DNA of 64,000 bases from Sediminibacterium sp. Gen4 (lineage in GTDB: Bacteria > Bacteroidota > Bacteroidia > Chitinophagales > Chitinophagaceae): contig JACBFI010000002.1 in the NCBI GenBank assembly GCA_013391385.1, positions 1 through 64,000 of the forward strand, read 5' to 3'. Both the position numbers and the translations under genes were made by a program. Of the stretch, positions 1 through 8,131 are shown piece by piece. The number at the start of each line of letters is the position of its first letter. Position 1 is the stretch's first letter. The notes under the pieces were generated by a model. The model had not been told where the DNA came from and ran no database searches. It saw nothing but the letters and a program-made list of their open reading frames with translations.

Positions 1-80
1 AAGACCTCCTTTTGAGGCCTTTCTTTCTGTTGCGAGGGAAGGGATCGAACCTCCGTCCGCCTAAGGCGGATATGAGCCCA
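1..80 (-). pseudogene. Truncated second copy of the initiator tRNA 3' part plus its terminator
   Basis: Positions 1-55 are identical, base for base, to 342-396, which hold the terminator, the acceptor 3' strand and the T arm of the intact initiator tRNA. Homology resumes at the anticodon loop (GGGCTCATA on the minus strand), and the 5' half of the tRNA is absent, so this copy cannot make a tRNA. Between the anticodon loop and the T arm, the 10 bases of the intact gene are replaced by the 15-base palindrome TCCGCCTAAGGCGGA (56-70). The copy lies directly downstream of the GIY-YIG gene, so that gene is bracketed by direct repeats of tRNA 3' sequence. The window edge cuts the repeat at position 1. 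Confidence 0.85.
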
Positions 81-88
81 AAGAGCAG

Positions 89-334
89 TTAAAGGGAAAA
101 TGTTTTTCGAATCCATTCTCTTCCTTTACCTGATTTAAGTTCCTTCTCTCTACAAAGAGCTTCCTGCTTGGTTTGAAATTCTTCAAAATGAATCAATTTC
201 CATGGTCTGTACAATCTTGTCCAACCTTTTTTACCAAGCTCATTATGTGATTTAAGCCTTTCTTCTAAGTTCCCTGTAAATCCTACATATATCTTATTGT
301 AGGATTCAGAATATAAAATATAGACTTTAAACAT
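89..334 (-). CDS. Single-domain GIY-YIG endonuclease-like protein
   Basis: 81 residues, essentially one GIY-YIG nuclease domain of the short UvrC-N-terminal/YhbQ type. The signature reads YILYS near residue 5 and YVGFT near residue 16, followed by an Arg at the start of the next helix (LEERLKSH). A conserved Glu lies in the C-terminal part (EALCREKELKSGKGREW). Length is normal for the stand-alone family. The start codon lies only a few bases after the terminator of the tRNA-fMet gene on the same strand, and the stop is 9 bases before a broken copy of that tRNA. The gene has no obvious promoter of its own. The placement suggests an endonuclease that moves with, or into, tRNA 3' ends; that is inference. 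The domain assignment is secure, but the substrate is unknown. Confidence 0.88.
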   Translation of the reverse strand: MFKVYILYSESYNKIYVGFTGNLEERLKSHNELGKKGWTRLYRPWKLIHFEEFQTKQEALCREKELKSGKGREWIRKTFSL

Positions 335-341
335 AACTAAA

Positions 342-442
<101 letters not shown>

Positions 443-454
443 ATGTTTGGGTTG

Positions 455-486
455 CAAAGGTACGGGCTGGCAGTTTCTCCTCCAAA
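455..486 (-). promoter_or_regulatory. Bacteroidota-type promoter for tRNA-fMet
   Basis: Minus strand TTTG (486-483), 20-base spacer, then TACCTTTG (462-455), an exact match to the TTTG / TAnnTTTG consensus of the primary sigma factor in this phylum. It ends 12 bases before the tRNA 5' end. Confidence 0.7.
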
Positions 487-497
487 TAATAATTGAT

Positions 498-1229
498 TTA
501 ATCGCTGGTTCTTCGCTTAATCGAAGAACTACCACTTGTACTAATATCTCGAATTAAGCCTTCGCCCTTGTAGTAAATAGAGCTAGCACCACTGGCTTGG
601 GCACTCAATTCTTTATTCACACTGATTCTTGCAACAGAAGCACCGGATGCATCAATCTTACAATAATCACTGTTCAAATCATAACAACGGATATCACTGG
701 CACCGTTGGCATCAATATTCAATTTGGCTACCATACCGGTTACCTGAATCCTAGATGCGCCGGATGCTTCTAATTTTAAATTCTCTCCTTCTACCTCTCC
801 CTTGAAATCGCTGGCACCAGACATTTGAATACGCAACTGGTCAGCTTTGATCTTGCCGGATACCTTCACATTACAAGCCCCAGATGCTTCTACGCCGGTG
901 ATAGACTTGAATGTTACATACGCTTTCATCTTGTGATTGTTCCATTTGCGCCAGTTTAGCCCTTTCCCATCAAAATAGATACGTAATACGGTACCGCGCA
1001 TTTCTGTTCGGATACGTTTCAGTATTTCATCTTCGCTGGCACTTACCGCTACTGCCTCCTCTGAGCCTTGAGACAGATACAGATCAATGGCACTGGATAC
1101 TTCAATAGCAGTAAAGCCTTGATGCTTTCTTACTTCAGCATTACCATCATACACCAGGTTTTTCTCTACCTGTGCAGCCCCAAATAAAGCGCTGGTTAAA
1201 AAGAGTATAATGAATAAAAATCGTTTCAT
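498..1229 (-). CDS. Secreted DUF2807 (head GIN domain) protein
   Basis: 243 residues from the Met that begins the signal peptide (MKRFLFIILFLTSALFGAAQ). An upstream in-frame Met at 1256 would add nine polar residues and is less likely. The body is a beta-helix-like series of short turns repeating a SGAS or ASGAS motif (EASGACNVKVSG, QMSGASDFKG, LEASGASRIQV, IDASGASVARI, AQASGASSIYY). This is typical of the putative auto-transporter adhesin family DUF2807 common in Bacteroidota. The protein is probably exported; no enzymatic role is known. It is divergent from the TPP-riboswitch TonB receptor gene and appears monocistronic. Confidence 0.85.
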   Translation of the reverse strand: MKRFLFIILFLTSALFGAAQVEKNLVYDGNAEVRKHQGFTAIEVSSAIDLYLSQGSEEAVAVSASEDEILKRIRTEMRGTVLRIYFDGKGLNWRKWNNHKMKAYVTFKSITGVEASGACNVKVSGKIKADQLRIQMSGASDFKGEVEGENLKLEASGASRIQVTGMVAKLNIDANGASDIRCYDLNSDYCKIDASGASVARISVNKELSAQASGASSIYYKGEGLIRDISTSGSSSIKRRTSD

Positions 1230-1272
1230 ACGAGTGTTTTGTGTGTAACGGTTCATGGTCTATAAAGTTACA

Positions 1273-1304
1273 GTTGGCAGCAATTTAGCTATTTCATAGT
1301 TTTG
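1273..1304 (+). promoter_or_regulatory. Promoter upstream of the TPP riboswitch
   Basis: GTTG (1273-1276), 20-base spacer, TAGTTTTG (1297-1304). This matches the Bacteroidota consensus and lies just before the riboswitch. Confidence 0.6.
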
Positions 1305-1313
1305 CAGCAGATC

Positions 1314-1404
1314 ATTCCTCGGGGTGCTTCCCCGCCTAAGGCGGAGAGGCTGAGATAATACCCGTTGAACCTGAACAGGGTAATTCCTGCGAAGGGAAGG
1401 CGTA
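1314..1404 (+). promoter_or_regulatory. TPP riboswitch (THI element)
   Basis: The conserved THI-box blocks are present in order: TCGGGGTGC (1319-1327), GGCTGAGATAATACCCG near 1348-1364, GAACCTGAACAGGGTAAT near 1366-1383, and CCTGCGAAGGGAAG near 1387-1400. It ends about 70 bases before the ATG of the TonB receptor, so that receptor should respond to thiamine pyrophosphate. The variable P3 arm carries the palindrome CCGCCTAAGGCGG (1332-1344), which also occurs in the broken tRNA copy at 57-69. The mechanism (terminator or start sequestration) cannot be read directly. Confidence 0.95.
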
Positions 1405-1472
1405 CATTTTTGGTCGTACCTCTCCATTAGCTGTTTCCCTGTTCCCATTATTAACTTTTAAAATCATTTCAA

Positions 1473-3851
1473 ATGAAAAAGTTTTTGGGAACAATGTCGC
1501 TGACATTCCTAATCCTGCTCGCATCCGGGCAAAACAACCCTTCTTTACGCGGTAAAGTAACAGACCGCAGCACCAAACAACCCATCAGTGGAGTTGTAGT
1601 TCAACTGAACAACCTGCAAGTAGTTACCGATGACAATGGTCAATTTAACCTGAAATGGACCGGCACGGAAAACAGTTCCTTAAAATTCATGAGCCTAGGT
1701 TATCGTGATCAATCCATCCAGGTAAACAAAAATTCGGTTACCAAAGAGCTGATCATTGAACTTGAACCCGGTTCTCTTTTTTTACAACCCTTGGAAGTAA
1801 GGTCGATTCGTGCAACCGACAAAGCTCCATTCGCAAAAAAAAATCTGGCTAAAGAAGACATCGTTAAAAACAACCTTGGACAAGACATTCCTTTTCTACT
1901 GAACCAAACACCTTCTGTGGTAGTCAATGCTGACGCCGGCAATGGCGTTGGATACACAGGTATTCGTATCCGTGGAACAGATGCTACTAGAATCAATATC
2001 ACCTTAAATGGTATTCCTTATAATGATGCAGAAAGTATGGGGGCATTTTTTGTGAACCTGCCCGATTTCAGCTCCTCTGTGAATAGCATTCAAATTCAAC
2101 GTGGTGTTGGTACTTCCTCCAATGGTGCAGCCGCTTTTGGTGCTACCATCAATCTTTCTACCAATGAGTTCAACGAAAAAGCCTATACGGAATTGAACAA
2201 CAGTTTCGGCTCCTTCAATACCCGTAAACACACTTTACGTGCAGGAACGGGATTGATCAATAAACATTTCACCTTAGATGCGCGTGTGAGCAGCATACAA
2301 AGTGATGGTTATGTAGATCGCGCGTCTAGTGACCTTCGCTCTTTTTATATCAGCGGTGCCTGGCTGAACCAAAAATCCTCTGTCCGTTTCAATGTTTTTT
2401 CCGGTAAAGAAAAAACTTATCAGGCATGGTATGGTATTGACAGGACAACTCTTGAGAACAACCGCACTTTCAATCCGGCCGGTACAGAAAAGCCTGGAAC
2501 TCCTTACGATAATCAGACTGACAACTATACACAAACCCATTACCAGCTATTCTTCAATCATGCATTTAACAATTACTGGTCTTTGCAAACCGCTGCTTTT
2601 TTGACACGTGGCTATGGCTATTATGAAGAATATAAAGCCAATCAGTCCTTTTCAAGATATGGACTGTCTAATCCTGTGATCAATGGCAGTACAGTGTCCA
2701 GGACCGATCTTATTCGCCAACGCTGGCTCAATAATTATTTTTACGGACAAAATGCTTCCTTACAATATCGTAAAGGAGGCAATGAATTCACTTTGGGTGG
2801 TGGTTGGAGTACCTATACCGGAGACCATTACGGCACTTTACCATGGTTACAAAGAGGTTCAGCCCCGGAAGGATATAAATATTACGATCATCCCGCTATT
2901 AAAAAGGATGCGAACTTTTTTGCCAAATGGCAACAACAGTTTGCAACTCATTTTTTTGGATTCGTTGACCTGCAGTACAGAAATGTATCACACAGGATGA
3001 ATGGTTTTCAGGGAAATCCTGCATTGTTGGTTGATAGAAGTTTTGGTTTCTTTAATCCGAAACTGGGCGTAACCTATCGTAAGAATTATGTACAGGCTTA
3101 TATCAGTTATGCAATCGGCCAGAAAGAACCAAATAGGGATGATTTTGAAGCAGGGGCTATCAATCAACCATCATCTGAAAAACTACAAGACCTGGAAGTA
3201 GGATTTGATTATAAGAAAAGTAACATTCAATTCGGAGCGAATATGTATTACATGAACTACATCAATCAACTGGTATTAACCGGACAGATCAATGATGTAG
3301 GTGCCTATACCCGCTTTAATGTTCCCAAAAGCTATAGACTGGGTATTGAATTACAAGCAAGCTGGAAACCGGCTTCCTGGATCACTGCGGGGGGTAACCT
3401 TGCTTTGAGTAGAAATAAAATCAAAGCATTTACAGAATACTTTGACAACTACGATACGAACGGACAAAATTCTATCGAAAGAAAAAATACAGATATCGCC
3501 TTTTCACCTGCAGTTGTAGGAGGAACCCAGTTACTTTTCTTTCCGGCTAAACAATGGGAATTGGGTCTATTGGGTAAATATGTGGGCAAACAATACATGG
3601 ACAATAGCGGACTTGACAGAAGCTTATTGGATGGATTCAGCACACAAGATCTTCGAATCATCTACAACTTCTCCAATAAGACTTTTAAATCGCTTCAAGT
3701 AATTGGACAAGTGAACAATGTCTTCAACACGCTTTATGAACCCAATGGTTATAGCTATACTTATATCAGTGGAGGTACACAGTATACAGACAACGGGTTT
3801 TATCCAATGGCGGGAAGAAACTTTATGATTGCTGTGAATATAAGACTGTGA
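1473..3851 (+). CDS. TonB-dependent receptor under TPP riboswitch, probable thiamine uptake (Omr1-like)
   Basis: 792 residues. A signal peptide (about 1-19) is followed by a CarboxypepD_reg-like domain (about 23-100, GKVTDRSTKQPISGVVVQL). The plug domain spans about 120-240 (IRIRGTDATRINITLNGIPY, VQIQRGVGTSSNGAAAFGA-like region). A C-terminal 22-strand outer-membrane barrel ends in the aromatic/hydrophobic strand NFMIAVNIRL. The only regulatory element is the TPP riboswitch. This makes thiamine or a thiamine derivative the likely substrate, as proposed for riboswitch-controlled receptors in this phylum. No inner-membrane PnuT or thiamine kinase gene follows; the next gene is convergent. Confidence 0.9.
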   Translation: MKKFLGTMSLTFLILLASGQNNPSLRGKVTDRSTKQPISGVVVQLNNLQVVTDDNGQFNLKWTGTENSSLKFMSLGYRDQSIQVNKNSVTKELIIELEPGSLFLQPLEVRSIRATDKAPFAKKNLAKEDIVKNNLGQDIPFLLNQTPSVVVNADAGNGVGYTGIRIRGTDATRINITLNGIPYNDAESMGAFFVNLPDFSSSVNSIQIQRGVGTSSNGAAAFGATINLSTNEFNEKAYTELNNSFGSFNTRKHTLRAGTGLINKHFTLDARVSSIQSDGYVDRASSDLRSFYISGAWLNQKSSVRFNVFSGKEKTYQAWYGIDRTTLENNRTFNPAGTEKPGTPYDNQTDNYTQTHYQLFFNHAFNNYWSLQTAAFLTRGYGYYEEYKANQSFSRYGLSNPVINGSTVSRTDLIRQRWLNNYFYGQNASLQYRKGGNEFTLGGGWSTYTGDHYGTLPWLQRGSAPEGYKYYDHPAIKKDANFFAKWQQQFATHFFGFVDLQYRNVSHRMNGFQGNPALLVDRSFGFFNPKLGVTYRKNYVQAYISYAIGQKEPNRDDFEAGAINQPSSEKLQDLEVGFDYKKSNIQFGANMYYMNYINQLVLTGQINDVGAYTRFNVPKSYRLGIELQASWKPASWITAGGNLALSRNKIKAFTEYFDNYDTNGQNSIERKNTDIAFSPAVVGGTQLLFFPAKQWELGLLGKYVGKQYMDNSGLDRSLLDGFSTQDLRIIYNFSNKTFKSLQVIGQVNNVFNTLYEPNGYSYTYISGGTQYTDNGFYPMAGRNFMIAVNIRL

Positions 3852-3858
3852 TAACAGA

Positions 3859-3991
3859 GGAATCAGAAATAAGAAATAAGAAATAAAAAACAAGAAACAA
3901 GTAAGATATAGGAAACAAGAAATCAGGTGGTAGAGGTGGTTCACGCTCACTTTCTGATTTCTTATTTCCTGTTTCTTATTTCTTATTTATT
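3859..3991. repeat. Inverted repeat of iterated AGAAATA words between convergent genes
   Basis: The left arm is built from repeated AGAAATA and AAACAAG words, the right arm from the complementary TTTCTTATTTC words, with about 40 bases between. The right arm runs into the 3' end of the rhodanese gene. It is probably a bidirectional terminator and a member of the word-iterated repeat group seen throughout the window. Confidence 0.75.
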
Positions 3992-4291
3992 CGCTTCTTG
4001 CCAGGCCAACACTCCACCGGTAACATTGATAACGTTGGTGAAACCCATGGTACCAAGAATTAAACAGGCTTGTCCGCTTCTGTTACCGCTTCTGCAATAA
4101 ACATATACGGTTTCATCTTTCAAATCTTCAATTTCATCTACCTGCATGGTTTGTACTTTACCAAGGGGTAGTAGAATACCCCCGATATTAAATTCAGCAT
4201 GTTCATGAGGTTCACGTACATCAACAAGATGTACTGATTCGCCATTGTCTATTTTAGACTTGAGTTCTTGCACTGTAATTGTTTGCATCAT
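3983..4291 (-). CDS. Single-domain rhodanese-like sulfurtransferase
   Basis: 102 residues, one rhodanese domain. LVDVREPHEHAEFNIGG carries the conserved Asp-Val-Arg and the loop seen in GlpE-type proteins. The active-site loop CRSGNRS provides the catalytic Cys near residue 69. No signal peptide, so it is cytosolic. It probably transfers sulfane sulfur to a thiol acceptor; the partner is unknown. The start is either of two adjacent Met codons. It is the last gene of a minus-strand group with the PASTA protein and ddl, 15 bases after the PASTA gene stop. Its stop codon lies within the inverted repeat that ends this group. Confidence 0.9.
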   Translation of the reverse strand: MMQTITVQELKSKIDNGESVHLVDVREPHEHAEFNIGGILLPLGKVQTMQVDEIEDLKDETVYVYCRSGNRSGQACLILGTMGFTNVINVTGGVLAWQEANK

Positions 4292-4306
4292 TGAAATATG
4301 AATTGA

Positions 4307-5146
4307 TTAGTATTGATTGGGAGGAATGATTCTTCCTGTATCCCTGATAGGCGCTACACTGCTGATGTATAGATCCATGATTTGTCCTTGACGAATTTTA
4401 TTCGGTACTCTATTACCAGATGGATCCAATAATTCTGATAAATAATCCGGGGACTGTCTGACAACAAACGCAGTAGCAGAATCTTTGATCGCTCCAACTC
4501 CAACAATAGCACCGGTATTGATACTTAATGTGGATAGATAGGAACGCGCTTCGTCGAGTGTCATACCAATAAGATTTGGCACATCGATTTCACTTCCGCC
4601 CAATCCACTGCCCAATACAAAACTGATGGTAGCCCCGAGAGGAACCTTATCGCCGGCTTTTATGGGAACCCCATTATACAGCTGCTCTAATACAGAATTA
4701 CGAGCGATATCAGGTTTATAGGTAATGGTACCCATTTTTAACTGCAGACTTTGTAAATACAGTTCCGCACTTTTAACAGAATAACCAATCAAACTCGGCA
4801 TTTCTACCTGAGGTGACACTTGGCGATTCACAGTAAGATAAATGGTACGTCCGGATTTCACTGCTGCATCAGCTTCGGGGGTTTGACGAACAACTGCAAG
4901 TTTGGGTAAGCTATCAACGTATACAGAATCTTGTATCTCCACTTCAAATCCGGCTTGTTCCAAAACCTGAATGGCCGCGGTTACTTCTTGTCCGGTAACA
5001 GAGGGTACAGTGGTTACCTTACCGTAGTTGGTAATCCAGCCCAGAAGAGAAAAGAATAAGACAATTAATACCAGAACAATTCCCAATCCTGCCAGGATAT
5101 TCACCCACAGGGGTTTTGCTGTTATTTTCTGAATGAATTCCTTCAT
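4307..5146 (-). CDS. Membrane-anchored PASTA-domain protein
   Basis: 279 residues from the Met of MKEFIQKIT; the longer frame to 5191 adds a non-conserved leader. A single transmembrane segment (about 15-40) follows a short cytosolic tail. Three PASTA domains follow in the periplasm (about 45-110, 115-180, 190-265), recognisable by VPSVTGQEVTAAIQVL, MPSLIGYSVKSAELYL and VPNLIGMTLDEARSYL. PASTA domains bind peptidoglycan fragments or lipid II. Here there is no kinase domain, which is normal for Bacteroidota. It lies 75 bases downstream of ddl, so a role in cell-wall growth or sensing is likely but inferred. Confidence 0.88.
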   Translation of the reverse strand: MKEFIQKITAKPLWVNILAGLGIVLVLIVLFFSLLGWITNYGKVTTVPSVTGQEVTAAIQVLEQAGFEVEIQDSVYVDSLPKLAVVRQTPEADAAVKSGRTIYLTVNRQVSPQVEMPSLIGYSVKSAELYLQSLQLKMGTITYKPDIARNSVLEQLYNGVPIKAGDKVPLGATISFVLGSGLGGSEIDVPNLIGMTLDEARSYLSTLSINTGAIVGVGAIKDSATAFVVRQSPDYLSELLDPSGNRVPNKIRQGQIMDLYISSVAPIRDTGRIIPPNQY

Positions 5147-5221
5147 GTGTATTTGGCTTGATGAAACAAGATACAGATTCCTCTCAGTCACCTTTCTGAA
5201 TAGTATCTGATTTTTAAAATT

Positions 5222-6202
5222 TTAACGAAGTGCTTCCGCTACTACTGCAGAGTAAAAATCTTTCAAAGACATCCCCATCGCTCTCACCTGTTGCGGAATG
5301 ACACTGGCTTCGCTTTGTCCGGGCACCGTATTCACTTCCAACATATAGGGTTGACGAGTTGATGTATTGTAAATAAAATCAATCCGCACTACGCCTCTGC
5401 AATTGAGCACTTCATACACCCGTTTCGCAGCTACTTCCAATTGCGTTTTCATCTCTTCGTCAATAGCTGCGGGGGTTGTTTCAACGCTTTTGCCTTGGTA
5501 TTTTGCTTCAAAATCAAAGAATTCATTTTTAGTTTCAATCTCAGTAATGGGCAATACCTGAATATGTCCATTCGACTTAAATACTCCGATGGTAAACTCT
5601 CTACCACTAATAAATTCTTCTACCAATACCTGATCATCTTCTTTGAATGCTTTTTCCAATGCTTCAGCCAGTTCATCTTGTTTATTCACTTTACTCATAC
5701 CAATACTACTTCCCCCATTATTGGGTTTTACAAATACCGGTAATTTCAGCTCAGTCAATATCTGTGAAGCGGCTACTGGTGTGTGTTTGAACAGATGCAT
5801 GGATTTGGCAACATGTACGCCCCCAAAAGCAGCTACGGCTACTGTATATCTTTTATTGAAAGTAAGTGCTGAAGTGGCAGCATCACAACTGGTATAGGGC
5901 AGTTTCAGCATATCAAAATAGCCCTGTAATTTTCCATCTTCTCCTGGTGTGCCATGTATACAAAGTAATACCACATCAAAATGAATGGTCTGCCCCTCAT
6001 CCGTAATGGAGAAATCATCCCGGTTCACTTTTGACTTTTCACCTTTCCCATTTTCATACCACCAACCTTCCGGATTGATATCAATTTTATAGACATCAAA
6101 TAAGTCTCTATCCAAATTGTTCCCAACTGTTATAGCACTTTTATAACTGATTTGCGCTTCCCCACTTAGTCCACCCGTAACCAATGCCAGTTTTTTCTTC
6201 AT
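5222..6202 (-). CDS. ddl: D-alanine--D-alanine ligase
   Basis: 326 residues from MKKKLALVTGG; the frame extends seven residues upstream to 6223 but family starts fit the internal Met. ATP-grasp fold: N-terminal GGLSGEAQISYKSA, the serine/glutamate region CIHGTPGEDGKLQG, the ATP-grasp loop VKPNNGGSSIGMS, and the Mg-binding EVNTVPGQSEASVIP near the C terminus. It joins two D-Ala for the peptidoglycan stem peptide in the cytosol. It is first of a minus-strand group with the PASTA protein and rhodanese. The 280-base gap upstream holds a terminator and an inverted repeat. Confidence 0.96.
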   Translation of the reverse strand: MKKKLALVTGGLSGEAQISYKSAITVGNNLDRDLFDVYKIDINPEGWWYENGKGEKSKVNRDDFSITDEGQTIHFDVVLLCIHGTPGEDGKLQGYFDMLKLPYTSCDAATSALTFNKRYTVAVAAFGGVHVAKSMHLFKHTPVAASQILTELKLPVFVKPNNGGSSIGMSKVNKQDELAEALEKAFKEDDQVLVEEFISGREFTIGVFKSNGHIQVLPITEIETKNEFFDFEAKYQGKSVETTPAAIDEEMKTQLEVAAKRVYEVLNCRGVVRIDFIYNTSTRQPYMLEVNTVPGQSEASVIPQQVRAMGMSLKDFYSAVVAEALR

Positions 6203-6237
6203 ATTGATAAGGTTATGGAACAAAGATAAGAGGAAGA

Positions 6238-6309
6238 ATGTCTGATGTCTGATATAGGATGTCTGATCTATGGGAAATTTTTAATCAGACATCCTACATC
6301 AGACATCAG
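6238..6309. repeat. Inverted repeat of GTCTGAT words
   Basis: Left arm (6238-6267) iterates ATGTCTGAT; right arm (6284-6309) is the complement, ATCAGACATC words. The same word set recurs at 33611-33675. It lies between the ferredoxin terminator and the start of ddl. Confidence 0.8.
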
Positions 6310-6313
6310 CAAT

Positions 6314-6346
6314 AAAAAAGGTGAAGAAACTACCCGTCTCTTCACC
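6314..6346 (-). terminator. Terminator downstream of the ferredoxin gene
   Basis: On the minus strand GGTGAAGA pairs with TCTTCACC, followed by TTTTTTA. It lies about 140 bases after the ferredoxin stop codon. The 6347-6485 stretch in between shows nothing else recognisable. Confidence 0.7.
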
Positions 6347-6485
6347 TCACGTTGACGGGAAATATCACCCGCCGTTACTAGTTGTCGTAGTGTTAAGTAC
6401 AACAATAATTGATAACACTAAACTATTCACTTTTCACAGTAAATGCAAGCATTTTAACGAAAAGTTTAGCACATACTATTGTGCA

Positions 6486-6833
6486 TTAGATGTGCATTTT
6501 CTCTTTCTTCGCTAAGAGCTCTTCTACCGTTTCCTGATACATTTCATCAGGTACACAACAGTCTACCGGACAAACTGCTGCGCACTGGGGTTCTTCATGA
6601 AAACCCTGACATTCTGTACACTTATTAGGTGTAATGTAATAAGTATCAACGCTAATGGGTTCGAAACGCTGATCAGCGTCTACCACGCTACCATCCATCA
6701 GGGTAAAAGATCCTTTAATGGTGGTTCCATCAGCAATTGCCCATTCAACACCACCCTCGTAGATAGCATTATTGGGACATTCGGGCTCGCAGGCTCCACA
6801 GTTGATACACTCTTCAGTTATTTTGATCGCCAT
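6486..6833 (-). CDS. 4Fe-4S dicluster ferredoxin
   Basis: 115 residues. An N-terminal CxxCxxCxxxC cluster motif (CINCGACEPECP) and a second set (CTECQGF...CAAVCPVDCC) provide ligands for two 4Fe-4S clusters. The segment between them is longer than in the smallest bacterial ferredoxins. The C-terminal extension is rich in Glu and Lys. It is a soluble electron carrier. It is divergent from the acyl-CoA reductase gene with only 62 bases between start codons. A shared regulatory region and a functional pairing are plausible. Confidence 0.93.
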   Translation of the reverse strand: MAIKITEECINCGACEPECPNNAIYEGGVEWAIADGTTIKGSFTLMDGSVVDADQRFEPISVDTYYITPNKCTECQGFHEEPQCAAVCPVDCCVPDEMYQETVEELLAKKEKMHI

Positions 6834-6877
6834 ATTAAAAATGGTTTGTTGGGTTAGTGATTTTACATTTGCTGTTC

Positions 6878-6907
6878 CAAAAATACGGTTGACAAATGAT
6901 TTTACAA
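6878..6907 (-). promoter_or_regulatory. Promoter of the ferredoxin gene
   Basis: Minus strand TTG (6907-6905), 19-base spacer, TATTTTTG (6885-6878), a good Bacteroidota match about 45 bases before the ferredoxin ATG. On the plus strand TACATTTG (6864-6871) could serve the divergent reductase gene, but its upstream element is poor. Confidence 0.55.
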
Positions 6908-7894
6908 GAACGAATTCAGTTACTGGCCCGATTGGGGGAATATATGTTGAACAAAGACGAGGAGTGGTTGTCTGTGCAAGACCGTGCCTATCGTGAAAAT
7001 GCCTGGTTTATTCATGAATTCATCGAAAAAGCCGTCACCCAAATCGCTACCCGATTCCTTCAACCTGAATTGTTATTGGATTGGGCTCAACGATATGAAA
7101 TCCCAAATGATCTGACAAATTCCAAAAATGTAGGTATTGTAATGGCCGGGAATATCCCTTTAGTAGGATTTCATGATTTTCTGTCGGTTTTTGTATCCGG
7201 ACATTCTATGACCATCAAGACTTCATCCAAAGATGAATTCCTGATCAAACACCTTATCAAAAAGTTGTATGAGTGGGAGAATACCATCCAAAATCAGGTT
7301 TCATTTGCTGAACAACTCAAAGGATGTGATGCTTATATTGCCACGGGATCCAATAATTCCGGGCGCTATTTCGATTACTATTTTGGCAAGTACCCGAATA
7401 TCATCCGACGAAACAGAACTTCGGTAGCGATTCTCGATGGAACAGAAACTGAAAAAGAACTGGAGTTGTTAGCCGATGATATCCAATTGTATTTTGGACT
7501 CGGTTGCAGAAATATTACACAGTTACATGTTCCGGAAGGATATGATTTTATACCATTGCTAGATACACTTAAGAAGTATGCTTATCTGATAGATTATCAT
7601 AAATACAAACACAATTATGATTACCATTTGGCATTGTTGATCATGGGAAATAAATATTACATGAACAATGACTCCATCATACTGACAGAAAACAGTTCTC
7701 CTTTTTCCCCGGTAAGTCAGGTGCACTATCGTTTTTATACAGATAAACAACAAAGGGAAGGAGAATTGGGTGGCAATCAGGATATACAATGCATAGTAGG
7801 TAAAAAGCAGGTCCCTTTTGGACAAGCGCAATTTCCTGGTTTAATGGATTATGCCGATGGTGTAGATACCATGGCATTTTTGAAATCCTTGTAA
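6896..7894 (+). CDS. LuxC-like acyl-CoA reductase
   Basis: 332 residues, whole length similar to the short acyl-CoA reductase (LuxC) family that is common in Bacteroidota and belongs to the aldehyde dehydrogenase fold. Seen: an NAD(P)-binding-like stretch NVGIVMAGNIPLVGFHDFL, the ATGSNNSGRYFDYYF segment, and the catalytic Cys region YFGLGCRNITQLHVPEG (Cys near residue 202). It would reduce an acyl-CoA or acyl-enzyme to an aldehyde. No LuxE or LuxD partner is present here. A divergent ferredoxin gene is its only close neighbour. Confidence 0.85.
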   Translation: MILQERIQLLARLGEYMLNKDEEWLSVQDRAYRENAWFIHEFIEKAVTQIATRFLQPELLLDWAQRYEIPNDLTNSKNVGIVMAGNIPLVGFHDFLSVFVSGHSMTIKTSSKDEFLIKHLIKKLYEWENTIQNQVSFAEQLKGCDAYIATGSNNSGRYFDYYFGKYPNIIRRNRTSVAILDGTETEKELELLADDIQLYFGLGCRNITQLHVPEGYDFIPLLDTLKKYAYLIDYHKYKHNYDYHLALLIMGNKYYMNNDSIILTENSSPFSPVSQVHYRFYTDKQQREGELGGNQDIQCIVGKKQVPFGQAQFPGLMDYADGVDTMAFLKSL

Positions 7895-8131
7895 TGAATA
7901 GAGGGTCAAGTATTTGACCTGATCCGTCTATTTTCCGCCTATCCAAATTCATTGGCTTCCGTTTTGATTATCGTAACTTTAAGCAGATTATAGCAATTCG
8001 CCTCCGATCTACGAGAATTGCCGTAAAACATTTGTTAAATACTGTCAGTGGTGAACTGTCATTTAAACAGCTTTGTTTTATTTGTTATTGGAAAGGCATA
8101 TTTTTTGATCAGACTAAAATCTTAAAAGACC

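Noticed and set aside
1260-1524. Minus-strand frames across the TPP riboswitch
   Set aside because: They are antisense to a well-supported riboswitch and to the receptor start.
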